From: Capnocytophaga granulosa ATCC 51502
GTDB taxonomy: Bacteria > Bacteroidota > Bacteroidia > Flavobacteriales > Flavobacteriaceae
Assembly: GCF_000411115.1 (NCBI RefSeq)
Contig: NZ_KE150253.1
Span: forward strand, 186,001 to 250,000
DNA: 64,000 nt
Reading direction: 5' to 3'
The position numbers and the translations under genes are program-made. Every line of letters begins with the position of its first letter. The first letter of the stretch is position 1. The notes beneath the pieces are model-generated. The model ran no database searches. It was not told the DNA's origin and was given only the letters and a program-made list of their open reading frames with translations. Shown one piece after another: positions 1-9,667 of the stretch.

Positions 1-2
1 TA

Positions 3-119
3 TCGTTCGGTTCGGGTATGCACTTTTTAGGCAAGTTAGAAAATGAGCGTAAAAGTAGTAAAAATCTATTATATAGAAATTGGTTTGTGAGAGATATACA
101 AAAGTTTAACGGTTGTTAG
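3..119 (+). CDS. Possible 3' end of an unidentified gene (partial)
   Basis: The third forward frame is open from the window edge to a TAG at 117-119, giving 38 residues rich in Lys, Asn and Arg. No domain is recognisable, and the start lies outside the window. The other two forward frames stop sooner (by positions 30 and 46). This is weak support: it could be the tail of a neighbouring gene or chance. It is followed by about 80 bases without features and then the promoter of the restriction operon. Confidence 0.25.
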   Translation, partial: SFGSGMHFLGKLENERKSSKNLLYRNWFVRDIQKFNGC

Positions 120-201
120 TTTTTTTTAAGAGTGTGGAAACACAGGGTTGAAGGGACAAGAAGGTGGAGGTTTCTTTTTTTGAATAAATCTACAAAAAAA
201 A

Positions 202-233
202 TTTGCGCAATCAAATAATTTTTTGTTACTTTG
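202..233 (+). promoter_or_regulatory. Putative promoter of the hsd operon
   Basis: TTTG at 202-205 is followed after 20 bases by TTACTTTG at 226-233. This is the Bacteroidota pattern (TTG, then TAnnTTTG) with one mismatch in the -7 box. It lies 44 bases before the first gene of the restriction operon and is the only good candidate upstream, since the following six junctions are overlaps or gaps below 17 bases. Confidence 0.5.
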
Positions 234-276
234 CGCTCTGAAAAAAATATGATTGTAGAGATTTTCAAAAAACACC

Positions 277-831
277 ATGAAACCTTTAAAAGAATTAAGT
301 AGAATAGACTTTGGCTGTTATGATAGTGCGCTCTCCAAAGGAGAAATTTTGTACCTACAACTCAAAAATTTTGACGAGAATAATCAATTTTTGGCAAATG
401 TGGATGCTTTTGTAGAGGAAGATGAGAAGTATAACAAAAATCTTCTTTTGGAGAACGATATTTTATTACCATCTAAAGGTACCCGAATTTTTGCTACTTT
501 GTTTCGAGCGCAATGGGGTAAAGCTGTGGCTTCCTCTATTTTTTATGTATTGAGAGTCGACAGTGCAATTGTATTGCCTGCTTATTTGGCTACTATTCTC
601 AATTTACCACAGTACCAACAACAATTATGGCAAATGGGAGGAGGTAGTAATATTTTTTCACTAAGGAAAAAGGAGTTAGAGGACTTACAAATACCCATAC
701 CTCCTCTTAAAATACAACAACAAATAAGTGATTTAAATCTGTTGTTTCAGCAAAAAAATATTTTAAGACAACAGATGATACAAAAAGAACGGCAATTATA
801 TCAATCTATTATTCATAAATTAATATCATAA
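277..831 (+). CDS. Half-length type I restriction specificity (HsdS-like) protein
   Basis: This 184-residue protein has one target-recognition domain (about 1-130) and one conserved coiled-coil region (about 135-184) opening with the IPIPPLKIQQQI motif. That motif marks the end of a target-recognition domain in type I specificity subunits. Normal HsdS proteins are near 400 residues with two such units, so this is one half. It lies 4 bases upstream of hsdM, and a full HsdS sits three genes downstream. Half-S proteins can in principle dimerise to rebuild a subunit that reads a symmetric site. It may be an alternative specificity subunit, a truncated remnant, or a donor for domain swapping. The family call is firm; activity is inferred. 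Confidence 0.75.
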   Translation: MKPLKELSRIDFGCYDSALSKGEILYLQLKNFDENNQFLANVDAFVEEDEKYNKNLLLENDILLPSKGTRIFATLFRAQWGKAVASSIFYVLRVDSAIVLPAYLATILNLPQYQQQLWQMGGGSNIFSLRKKELEDLQIPIPPLKIQQQISDLNLLFQQKNILRQQMIQKERQLYQSIIHKLIS

Positions 832-835
832 TACG

Positions 836-2368
836 ATGGAAAATAACAAGATAACGAGGGATATTATTAACGGTATTGTATGGAAAGCCTGTGATACCCT
901 GCGTCCTGTAATGGGTAGTGGGCAATATAAAGACTATATTCTCACGCTCTTATTTGTAAAATATCTTTCGGATGTAAGAAAAGAGAAAATCGAAAGTTAT
1001 CGTAAAAGTTACAATGACAATGAGACTATGGTGAATCGACAGTTACAAAAAGACCGTTTTGTCATTCCTGAAAAAAGTACCTTTGATTATTTGTATGATC
1101 ACCGCAATGAGTCCAATTTAGGCGAAATTATAGACATTGGACTTACAGCTTTAGAAGAAGCCAATCGTAGCAAACTAACCAATGTGTTCCGCAGTATTTC
1201 TTTTAATTCTGAAGCTGTTTTTGGGCTTACCAAACAGCGCAATATGATTCTTAAACAACTTTTGACTGATTTCTCTAATCTGGACTTAAAACCATCTCAC
1301 TTAGAGGGGAATGATGTTATAGGTGATAGTTACGAATACCTTATTGCTCACTTTGCGGGTGAAGCAGGTAAAAAGGCTGGCGAGTTTTACACCCCTTCCG
1401 AAGTGAGTACCCTTTTGGCTAAATTGGTAGCTCCTAAAGCAGGCGACCGCATTGCTGACCCTGCTTGTGGTTCAGGCTCTCTCCTGATAAAAGTTGCTAA
1501 AGAAGTAAAAGGCAAAAACTATTCGCTTTATGGGCAGGAAAACAACGGTAGTACTTGGGCACTCTGCCTGATGAATATGTTTCTGCATGAGCAAGATGCT
1601 GCTACCATTACTTGGGGCGATACTCTGAACCATCCCCAACTTATAGAAAATGATGCGCTGATGAAGTTTGATGTAGTGGTAGCCAATCCGCCTTTTTCTT
1701 TAGATAAATGGGGGGCTGAAAATGCTTCTGCTGACCCTTACCAACGTTTCCATCGAGGCATCCCTCCTAAAACTAAAGGAGATTATGCCTTTATTAGCCA
1801 TATGATTGAGAGCACCCACGAGACTAACGGACGAGTGGGGGTGATTGTGCCTCACGGGGTACTCTTTCGCGGTAGCTCGGAGAAAATCATTAGGCAACAA
1901 CTCATTGAGGAGAACCTGTTAGAAGCGGTAATAGGTTTGCCTGCCAACCTCTTCTATGGTACCAGTATTCCTGCGGCTATCCTGATTTTCAGCCGTGCTA
2001 AAGGAGCTAATACTGATGTGCTTTTTATAGATGCGAGCAAGGCTTATGAAAGTGGCAAAAACCAAAACCATTTGCGCGATGAGGATATTAGCCATATTGT
2101 TTCGGTATATCAGAACTACAAAAAAGCTAAAGCCATTAGTGGTGAAAAAGGCAGTGTGATAGAAGAACGTTTTGCCTATCGAGCCACTTTTGCAGAAATA
2201 CAAGCCAATGACTACAACCTAAATATTCCGCGCTATGTAGATACTTTCGAGCCAGAGGCTTTGGTAGATATTGCTACCGTACATAATGAGCTGGGGCAAC
2301 TAAAACAAGAACTTAGCCAAGTAGAACAACAAATAGAACAATACTTAAAAGAACTAAACCTTGTGTGA
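836..2368 (+). CDS. hsdM: Type I restriction-modification methyltransferase subunit HsdM
   Basis: This is an N6-adenine DNA methyltransferase that, with HsdS, methylates the host recognition site. It has an N-terminal helical HsdM domain (about 10-145), then the S-adenosylmethionine motif I DPACGSGSLL (208-217) and the catalytic motif IV NPPF (283-286). At 510 residues it has the usual family length. It starts 4 bases after the half-HsdS gene. Its TGA stop overlaps a possible GTG start of the Fic gene, so translation may be coupled. Nothing suggests it is broken. Target specificity would come from one of the two HsdS-type proteins in the operon. Confidence 0.95.
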   Translation: MENNKITRDIINGIVWKACDTLRPVMGSGQYKDYILTLLFVKYLSDVRKEKIESYRKSYNDNETMVNRQLQKDRFVIPEKSTFDYLYDHRNESNLGEIIDIGLTALEEANRSKLTNVFRSISFNSEAVFGLTKQRNMILKQLLTDFSNLDLKPSHLEGNDVIGDSYEYLIAHFAGEAGKKAGEFYTPSEVSTLLAKLVAPKAGDRIADPACGSGSLLIKVAKEVKGKNYSLYGQENNGSTWALCLMNMFLHEQDAATITWGDTLNHPQLIENDALMKFDVVVANPPFSLDKWGAENASADPYQRFHRGIPPKTKGDYAFISHMIESTHETNGRVGVIVPHGVLFRGSSEKIIRQQLIEENLLEAVIGLPANLFYGTSIPAAILIFSRAKGANTDVLFIDASKAYESGKNQNHLRDEDISHIVSVYQNYKKAKAISGEKGSVIEERFAYRATFAEIQANDYNLNIPRYVDTFEPEALVDIATVHNELGQLKQELSQVEQQIEQYLKELNLV

Positions 2369-2370
2369 TA

Positions 2371-3747
2371 ATGGATATTTTTGATTATATAGACCAACTT
2401 TCGGCTACCTACCATAACCTACTCCCTATGAGTCCTGAGAATCAACGCCGATGGGATAAAAAAGTACGTTTGGAGTTCAATTATAATTCTAACCATATAG
2501 AGGGAAATACGCTCACTTATGGTGAAACTGAATTGTTATTACTCTTTGATGAAACTCACGGCAGTCGCCCAATGAGAGACTACGAAGAGATGAAAGCCCA
2601 CGATGTAGCCTTCCAAAAAATAAAAGAATGGGCTGCTGATACTGATATGCCTCTTACGGAGAAGGATATTAGAGAGCTTAATCAAATTATCTTAGTACAA
2701 CCTTTTTGGAAAGATGCTATTACCCCTGATGGGCAACCCACTCGCCGGCAAATAACAGTGGGGAACTACAAAACCCAGCCCAATTCGGTACGCTTGCCCA
2801 ATGGAGAGCTGTTTGAATACACCGCTCCGCAGGAAGTACCCATACAAATGCAAGCGCTTATGGAGTGGTATCGCGATGAGCAAACCGCTTTGCACCCTGT
2901 AACCCTTGCGGCTATGTTTCATTACAAATTCGTATGTATTCACCCTTTTGACGATGGTAACGGGCGTGTATCGCGTTTGCTAATGAATTACGTACTTTTA
3001 GCACATAAGTTGCCCCCAGTGGTTATTAAATCGAGCGACAAACAAAACTATTTGCACGCACTCCACTTAGCGGATATAGGGCAATACGAAGCCTTTATAC
3101 GCTATATAGCAGAACAAGTAGTAAGTAGTTTGGAAATGGCTATCAAAGCAGCCAAAGGCGAAAGTATAGAAGAGCCTGATGATTTAGATAAAGAAATCGC
3201 ACTCCTTGCCCGACAGCTACAACACCAAGAGACTTACAAAACCCCTCAACAAGTGCTAAACGTTTTTCATTGGGCACAGCAGAAACTCATTGCCCCTTGT
3301 GAAGCTGTATTGCAAAAGTTTGACAAGCTATTTCAGGAGAAGAAAAGGGTTAGAAAAGTGAATGATAAAGAGATAGAAGAAGAGAGTACGTTAAAAGATT
3401 TATTAGAAAGACTTAGAACTCCTATGAAGAGTATTCAGCAAATGAACGAAGAAGCTAAGTTAAAAGCACAAAGAATTTATGACATAGATCCTTATATTAC
3501 TGAAATTAACAATATTACTCACCTGTACTATTTATATGGTAGTGCTTATGCAAGGGATAGCTCTGTTGTGAATTGTAGTATTGACATTTTATTTAAAAAC
3601 GACTCGTATATTATAGCAATAGAGGTAATGAACAATTATCTCCTCAAAAAAAGCTATCCTTATAGCACTTTTCCAGATGATGAGAGCATAAGTGTTTTAC
3701 CCCAACAATTAGGCAAAAAACTATTAGCAAAAGTGAAAGGAGTATGA
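2371..3747 (+). CDS. Fic family protein (class II, self-inhibited AMPylase-like)
   Basis: The Fic core carries the catalytic motif HPFDDGNGRVSR at 191-202. The N-terminal inhibitory motif S-N-H-I-E-G sits at 40-45 (class II arrangement, where the Glu blocks productive ATP binding). A Fic_N-like region precedes the core. About 190 C-terminal residues beyond it match nothing I recognise. Fic enzymes usually transfer AMP from ATP to a hydroxyl side chain of a target protein; the target here is unknown. The gene sits between hsdM and hsdS, and its stop overlaps the hsdS start as ATGA. I chose the ATG at 2371 over a GTG at 2365, which overlaps the hsdM stop; both are possible. Confidence 0.9.
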   Translation: MDIFDYIDQLSATYHNLLPMSPENQRRWDKKVRLEFNYNSNHIEGNTLTYGETELLLLFDETHGSRPMRDYEEMKAHDVAFQKIKEWAADTDMPLTEKDIRELNQIILVQPFWKDAITPDGQPTRRQITVGNYKTQPNSVRLPNGELFEYTAPQEVPIQMQALMEWYRDEQTALHPVTLAAMFHYKFVCIHPFDDGNGRVSRLLMNYVLLAHKLPPVVIKSSDKQNYLHALHLADIGQYEAFIRYIAEQVVSSLEMAIKAAKGESIEEPDDLDKEIALLARQLQHQETYKTPQQVLNVFHWAQQKLIAPCEAVLQKFDKLFQEKKRVRKVNDKEIEEESTLKDLLERLRTPMKSIQQMNEEAKLKAQRIYDIDPYITEINNITHLYYLYGSAYARDSSVVNCSIDILFKNDSYIIAIEVMNNYLLKKSYPYSTFPDDESISVLPQQLGKKLLAKVKGV

Positions 3748-4922
3748 TAGCAAAGATGCCTAAACATTGGAAAATAAAGAAGTTAGGAGATGTATTAGAA
3801 ATATTCCCTACTGCCAGTTACTCTCGATCTGAATTATCAGATGAAGGAGAAGTGCAATATATTCATTACGGAGATATACACACAAAATTTGATAGTCTCT
3901 TAGAAATAACAGATGATACCTTACCTAAAATATCTAAAAGTAAAGGTGAAAAATATGAGACGATACAGTTAGGAGATTTAGTGATGGTTGATGCTTCAGA
4001 AGATTATCAAGGAGTAGGAAAGTCTACAGAGATAATAGCTTTATCAAGATATAATACAATAGCAGGCTTACACACTTTTTTACTAAGAGATAAAGGTGAA
4101 TACTTCTATTTAGGATATAAAGGGTATATTACAATGAGTGATTATGTAAAAAAACAATTGTATATAGCAGCAACTGGAACAAAAGTTTATAGTCTTTCAA
4201 AAGAAAGTTTAAAGTTAATACAGCTTCCCATTCCCCCATTAAAAGAACAAGAAAGAATAACCAAGATACTACTTACTTGTGATAAAGCCATTCGCCTTAC
4301 CACTCAAATTATCACCCAGTTAAAACAGCGCAACCAAGGGCTTGCCCAACAGTTGCTAACGGGAGAGAAAAGAATAAAAGGTTTTGAGAATAGTGTATGG
4401 AAAGAGGTGAAACTGGGAGAAATAGGAGAAGTATATCAACCTGAGACTATAAGCCAAAATCTTTTAACAGAAGAAGGTTTTAAAGTATATGGTGCAAATG
4501 GAGTGATAGGATATTACTCAAGATATAATCATGAAAAAGAACAGATAGCAGTAGTTTGTAGAGGAAGTACTTGTGGACTTGTTAATTTTACAGAAGCTAA
4601 GTCTTGGATAACAGGAAATGCAATGGTTATTAATTTAGATGGAAATCCTAATTATTCTAAACTATTTGTTTATGAATACCTTAAAAATGATAACCTAAAC
4701 TATCTAATAACAGGCTCTGGACAACCTCAAATAACAAGTGAAATTAAAAACCACATTATAAAAGTGCCTTCATTTAAAGAACAAAATGCTATTGCTCAAA
4801 TTCTTGACACTGTCCATCAAGAGCTCAAACTATACGAACAAAAACTACAACTCTTGCAAACTCAAAAGAAAACACTCATGCAAAAGTTGCTTACTGGAGA
4901 GATATTAACCATTAAAAAATAG
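3744..4922 (+). CDS. hsdS: Type I restriction specificity subunit HsdS (two recognition domains)
   Basis: This is the DNA-recognition subunit of the type I complex, 392 residues. Target-recognition domain 1 spans about 1-150 and ends at LPIPPLKEQERI. A long helix with LLTGEKR follows, then domain 2 (about 215-335), and a second helical region with FKEQNAIAQIL and the terminal LLTGE. The two LLTGE helices are the internal repeats typical of HsdS. The start overlaps the Fic stop as ATGA. Both recognition domains look complete, so this is probably the main specificity subunit, with the half-S gene at the operon start as a possible alternative. Confidence 0.93.
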   Translation: MIAKMPKHWKIKKLGDVLEIFPTASYSRSELSDEGEVQYIHYGDIHTKFDSLLEITDDTLPKISKSKGEKYETIQLGDLVMVDASEDYQGVGKSTEIIALSRYNTIAGLHTFLLRDKGEYFYLGYKGYITMSDYVKKQLYIAATGTKVYSLSKESLKLIQLPIPPLKEQERITKILLTCDKAIRLTTQIITQLKQRNQGLAQQLLTGEKRIKGFENSVWKEVKLGEIGEVYQPETISQNLLTEEGFKVYGANGVIGYYSRYNHEKEQIAVVCRGSTCGLVNFTEAKSWITGNAMVINLDGNPNYSKLFVYEYLKNDNLNYLITGSGQPQITSEIKNHIIKVPSFKEQNAIAQILDTVHQELKLYEQKLQLLQTQKKTLMQKLLTGEILTIKK

Positions 4923-4929
4923 TTTAATA

Positions 4930-6447
4930 ATGAAAAAAATAGGATTATTTTTCGGGGCAGGAGCCGAGATGGGATACGGATTGCCAAGTGGAGGTGAATT
5001 TGCTATAGATTTATTCAGGCAAGACCCTACAAAATACAAGAAAAAATTCAGAGTAGTCTTAAGCGAAATAAATAATACTTCTAGATATGCGACATATTGG
5101 TTGCCTGATTCTTATTTGAATAAGCCCATTTATGCTTTTGGAGAGAAAGATTTTATAAGTATTATACAATCATCTATTGAATATAGACAAGATAAAATTA
5201 TAGAAAAGTTTAATGATTTTGACTCTTTATGTGAAAGAGCTATCGCAAAGTTAAATATAGATAAAAACTTTTTGAATAAAAAATTTGAAGAAATATCAGG
5301 TGGAGAAATAGGTAGTGTAATCTACAGCCAAAAAATAAAAATAAACCCATTGATTACAAATGATGTAAAACTCTTTAGCTCTTCTTATTATTCTGCAATG
5401 TTAGAAACAATTAGAACACAGGAAAACAAGGATGACCTCCAAAGATATTCTATTTCGTTTCTACAATTAATTGTTGGAGCACATGGATACAACTTGGTAA
5501 AAAAACTTAACGAAGAGTTATTTACTCAAACTCCTGATGACTTACCTATCTTTGATGATATCTTTGGGATGTTTAGTTTAGAATTTCATAAGGCAGGAGC
5601 TACAGCTCTTGAATTATTGTTAAGAGAGAAAAGAGTGTTTAACATAGATGAAGACGCAAGATTAGCAGAACTCTTATCTGCTATTAGTCAGGAAGTTTTA
5701 GAAAATATTTTTATTGATATCTTGGATTATCAAAAACTTATTGATAACCATTATCGTTATCTCTATTGCCCCAAAAAAGAATGGGCTAAGTTCACTAAAA
5801 TGGTAGTATTTTTAGAAATAGCTAAAGACTATATTTCTCAAAATTTAGATAATATCAAAGCCAATCAGGAAGGTTATTACAACGACTTATTAAGTATTAA
5901 TAATTTAAAAATTACTAGTATAGGTACTTCAAATTATAATAACATCATTGAAATTGTTTCACCCGAAATAGCTAAAGAGCAAAATATCATACATTTAAAT
6001 GGAAGTGTAAAAGACTTGTATAATCCATATAAAAATAGTATCGAAAAAATTGGAACTAATTCAACATCTCAAGAAAAACAGATTCTCGTTCCTTTCCTAC
6101 TTACACAAAGTGGAATAAAACCTCTTACATCTGTTGAAATGTCACGGAGATATGTAGATTTGTTTGATAGATTTAAAAATTCTGATGCTATCATTTCTAT
6201 AGGCTTTGGTTTTAATCAAGATGATGGACATATTAATGGCTTATTCAGAGAGCTCATAGAAGTATATAATAAAAAACTGATCGTTATTGACGTTTCAGCA
6301 GACGAAAGCAAAACACAAAAAGAAATCAAGAAAAAATTAAGAGTTGGAACCAATGGAGGTAACATTATTGTTATTTCTATTGACAGAGATACAAGAAAGA
6401 GCAATGGCAAATTCTGGTATGAATTAGTAGCGGATTTAATTAAGTAA
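4930..6447 (+). CDS. SIR2-like domain protein inside the type I restriction operon
   Basis: This 505-residue protein has a split SIR2-type NAD-binding fold. The N-terminal loop is FFGAGAEMGYGLPS (7-20), resembling GAGxS..GIP. A TSNYNN block at 333-338 sits where the conserved Asn of SIR2 lies. HLNG at 355-358 resembles the HLHG motif, and GFGFNQDD at 425-432 fits the late GxSxxD block. About 300 mainly helical residues lie between the loop and the rest. Bacterial SIR2-like proteins of this layout act as NAD-depleting effectors in several anti-phage systems. Whether this one cleaves NAD is inferred. It lies 7 bases after hsdS and 16 before hsdR, so it is co-transcribed with the restriction genes. 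The HLHG-type His becomes Asn (HLNG), as also happens in non-deacetylase relatives. Confidence 0.75.
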   Translation: MKKIGLFFGAGAEMGYGLPSGGEFAIDLFRQDPTKYKKKFRVVLSEINNTSRYATYWLPDSYLNKPIYAFGEKDFISIIQSSIEYRQDKIIEKFNDFDSLCERAIAKLNIDKNFLNKKFEEISGGEIGSVIYSQKIKINPLITNDVKLFSSSYYSAMLETIRTQENKDDLQRYSISFLQLIVGAHGYNLVKKLNEELFTQTPDDLPIFDDIFGMFSLEFHKAGATALELLLREKRVFNIDEDARLAELLSAISQEVLENIFIDILDYQKLIDNHYRYLYCPKKEWAKFTKMVVFLEIAKDYISQNLDNIKANQEGYYNDLLSINNLKITSIGTSNYNNIIEIVSPEIAKEQNIIHLNGSVKDLYNPYKNSIEKIGTNSTSQEKQILVPFLLTQSGIKPLTSVEMSRRYVDLFDRFKNSDAIISIGFGFNQDDGHINGLFRELIEVYNKKLIVIDVSADESKTQKEIKKKLRVGTNGGNIIVISIDRDTRKSNGKFWYELVADLIK

Positions 6448-6463
6448 TTAAAAACCAACATCT

Positions 6464-9400
6464 ATGAATTATAAAGAAGAAATCATATCAAAGATACCTG
6501 CTTTGCAACTCCTAATAAATATGGGGTATCAATACTTATCGTCTGAAGAAGCTTTGGCTATGCGCGGTAATAAGTATAGTAATGTACTGCTGGAACCTAT
6601 CCTCAAGGCGCAACTCGCCAAGATAAACCGTATTCACTACCGAGGGAAAGACTATGATTTTTCAGCGGAGAATATCCATGCGGCAGTGGCAGCTCTTAAA
6701 GAACTCCCCACTCAGGAGGGCTTTATGGCGGTAAGCCAACAAGTGTATGATCTGCTTACCCTTGGTAAATCCTTTGAGCAAACTATTGGAGGTAGCAAGA
6801 AAAGTTATTCTTTTCGGTATATAGATTGGGAAGTCCCAGAGAACAATGTCTTTCATGTAAGTGAAGAATTTCAGGTAACACGTACTGCCCGTAATGATTA
6901 TTACCGACCTGATATTGTGCTCTTTATCAATGGTATTCCTATAGTAGTCATAGAGTGTAAAAGCAATGTGATAAAAAATCCTATCACAGAGGCTATTTCG
7001 CAGCACTTGCGCAACCAGAAAGACGATGGCATACGTGAGCTATACCAATATTCACAGCTACTGTTGGCCTTGTCAGTGAATGAAGCCCGTTATGCTACTA
7101 CAGCAACCCCACTAAAATACTGGCAAGTATGGCGAGAACTCTTTGGTAGCCAAGAAGCGCAAGCACAAGTAATAGATCAACTGAAGGAGCTTAAAAATAA
7201 GCCTCTGCCTAGAGAGGAACAGGAGGCTCTTTTTGCAAAACACAACAAGGAAACTCAAGATTTTTTTCATCAAAGAGCACAGGAGGAGGTGCTACTTGTC
7301 GAGCAAGACCTTTTGCTTTATTACCTTTGTCGCAAAGACCGTTTGTTGCGCCTTATGCAGTACTATACTATTTTTGATAATCATATCAAGAAGATAGCTC
7401 GTTATCAACAGTTTTTTGCCGTGGAGGACACCTTAGCAAGGGTAAAGCATATAGAGAATGGTAAGCGTACAGGAGGGGTTATCTGGCATACTCAGGGGAG
7501 TGGTAAATCACTAACTATGGTTATGCTGGCACAACTTTTGGCTGTGGATAAGAACATTAAGCACCCTAAGTTGTTATTGGTAACGGATCGCACGGATCTT
7601 GATAAACAAATAAGTGAGACCTTCAAAAAATGTAACCTACCTGTGGTGAAAGCCTCTACAGGTACTAACCTTACAGAACTGCTAAGAGAACGTACAGATA
7701 GAGTGATTACTACGACTATTCACAAGTTTGAAACTGTAGTAAATCAATTAAAAAAAGTGCTTACCTCATCGGAGATATTTGTACTGATAGACGAAGCTCA
7801 TCGTACCCAATATGGTAGGTTAGGAGTAAAAATGCAACAAGTATTCCCTAAGGCTTGCTTTATTGCTTTCACAGGTACCCCCTTGATGAAAAAAGAGAAA
7901 AACACAGCGGCTAAGTTCGGAGGTATTATTGGTACCCCCTATACGATTACCGATGCGGTAGCCGATGGAGCAATAGTACCGATCCTCTATGAAGGTAGAC
8001 ACAACCAATATGATCTGAATGAAAAACCCTTAGACAACTATTTTAATCGTGTCTCAGATCCTCTTAATGATTATGGCAAAGCACGCTTAAAACGCAAGGT
8101 AAACAGTATTGCCCAGCTCAATAATGCCGACCAGATTATTCAGGCGCGTGCTTGGGATATAGCAGAACACTTTAAAAACAATGTACAAAATGAAGGTTTT
8201 AAAGCAATGCTAGTAACCCTCAGTAAAACCGCAGCCATAAGATACCAATACTATCTGGAGAAAGAATGCAAACTTAATTGTGAGGTGCTGATTTCTGCCC
8301 CTGATATGAGAGAAAACAATGACGATCTCTTAGAAGAAGATGACTATAAAGTAGGCTCTTTTTACAAAGCTATGATGGACATCTATGGCTCTCCGCAAAA
8401 ATATGAAGATAGCCTTATCAATGGATTTAGAGATCGAGAAGAGCCTGAATTATTGATTGTGGTAGATAAACTCCTCACAGGTTTTGATGCTCCTATCGTA
8501 AAGGTTATGTATCTGACCCGTGGTCTCAAAGAGCATACCCTTTTGCAAGCGATTGCACGTGTAAACCGTGTGAAAGAGGGTAAGGATTATGGACTTATAG
8601 TAGATTATTACGGTAACTTGGAAAATCTTGACAAAGCCATTGAAATGTACGGTTCTTGGGAAGACTTTGAGGCGGACGATCTCAAGGGAACTGTTACCAA
8701 TGCTGCTAAAGAAATTGAAAAGCTGCCACAGTTACATTCGCAATTGTGGGATATTTTCAAAACCGTAAAAAATAAATACGACACCGAAGCATACGCTGAA
8801 CTATTATCAGACAAAGAAAAAAGAGAAACATTTTATGAACGGTTTTCCCTTTTTGCACGTATGCTGAAGTTAGCCCTTTCGTTAGTGGGGTTTGATACGC
8901 CTGAGAATGCACCTACTATAGGAAGGTATCAAGAAGATTTGAAGTTCTTTCTCGCCTTGCGTACCGATGTAGCACGTCGTTATTTTGACACGATTGATTA
9001 CACTGAATACGAAAAGCAAATAAAAAAACTGATTGATAAACACATCATTACCGATGGGGAATTTTTACAAATCACTGAAAAGATAGATTTGTTTGACAAA
9101 GAAGCGAGAGACAAAGCTTTAGAAGAAATTAAAGGGCATGCCTCCAAAGCCGACCATATTGCTTCGCGCACCGAGAAGGCTATCAGTATAAAGATGGATG
9201 AAGACCCTGTTTTTTATCAAAAACTCTCTACTCTCATCAGGCAAACCATTGAGGCATATAGGCAAAAACGTATAGATGAATTGGAGTATTTCAATAGGGT
9301 AAGAGATTATGAAAACCAGTTTTTTGAAGGAGCACAATCCGATTTGCCAGAGGCTTTAATAGGAAATAAAAAAGCTACTGCTTTCTACAATCTCTTAGGC

Positions 9401-9667
9401 GAACATCTCAAAACCCTTGACTCCTTGCCTAATACTACCCAAAAAGTAGAATGGGCTTTGCAGTTAGATTTGCTTATCAATCACATTATCTATGAAGAGG
9501 GCACTCCTATTGTAGATTGGCAACAAAATAGTTTGTTGGTAAAAGAAATAGAAAAAACTATAGACGATTTTTTCTATCAGCTGAAATATCAAGGCGTAGA
9601 AATTCCTTTTGATATAGTAGATGTTATTATAGAAGAAATCGTAAAAGTAAGTAAACAAATAGGATGA
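6464..9667 (+). CDS. hsdR: Type I restriction endonuclease subunit HsdR
   Basis: This is the motor and nuclease subunit that translocates DNA and cuts unmodified target, 1067 residues. The N-terminal PD-(D/E)xK nuclease is visible as D150 with ECK at 164-166. The SF2 helicase follows: Walker A TQGSGKS near 344-350, DEAH near 444, and the motif III region AFTGTPL. The second RecA domain has LLTGFDAP and a motif VI region with IARVNR. The C-terminal 300 residues are the helical domain that contacts HsdM/HsdS. The length is typical and all key residues are present. It follows the SIR2-like gene by 16 bases, and its stop overlaps the next start. Confidence 0.96.
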   Translation: MNYKEEIISKIPALQLLINMGYQYLSSEEALAMRGNKYSNVLLEPILKAQLAKINRIHYRGKDYDFSAENIHAAVAALKELPTQEGFMAVSQQVYDLLTLGKSFEQTIGGSKKSYSFRYIDWEVPENNVFHVSEEFQVTRTARNDYYRPDIVLFINGIPIVVIECKSNVIKNPITEAISQHLRNQKDDGIRELYQYSQLLLALSVNEARYATTATPLKYWQVWRELFGSQEAQAQVIDQLKELKNKPLPREEQEALFAKHNKETQDFFHQRAQEEVLLVEQDLLLYYLCRKDRLLRLMQYYTIFDNHIKKIARYQQFFAVEDTLARVKHIENGKRTGGVIWHTQGSGKSLTMVMLAQLLAVDKNIKHPKLLLVTDRTDLDKQISETFKKCNLPVVKASTGTNLTELLRERTDRVITTTIHKFETVVNQLKKVLTSSEIFVLIDEAHRTQYGRLGVKMQQVFPKACFIAFTGTPLMKKEKNTAAKFGGIIGTPYTITDAVADGAIVPILYEGRHNQYDLNEKPLDNYFNRVSDPLNDYGKARLKRKVNSIAQLNNADQIIQARAWDIAEHFKNNVQNEGFKAMLVTLSKTAAIRYQYYLEKECKLNCEVLISAPDMRENNDDLLEEDDYKVGSFYKAMMDIYGSPQKYEDSLINGFRDREEPELLIVVDKLLTGFDAPIVKVMYLTRGLKEHTLLQAIARVNRVKEGKDYGLIVDYYGNLENLDKAIEMYGSWEDFEADDLKGTVTNAAKEIEKLPQLHSQLWDIFKTVKNKYDTEAYAELLSDKEKRETFYERFSLFARMLKLALSLVGFDTPENAPTIGRYQEDLKFFLALRTDVARRYFDTIDYTEYEKQIKKLIDKHIITDGEFLQITEKIDLFDKEARDKALEEIKGHASKADHIASRTEKAISIKMDEDPVFYQKLSTLIRQTIEAYRQKRIDELEYFNRVRDYENQFFEGAQSDLPEALIGNKKATAFYNLLGEHLKTLDSLPNTTQKVEWALQLDLLINHIIYEEGTPIVDWQQNSLLVKEIEKTIDDFFYQLKYQGVEIPFDIVDVIIEEIVKVSKQIG

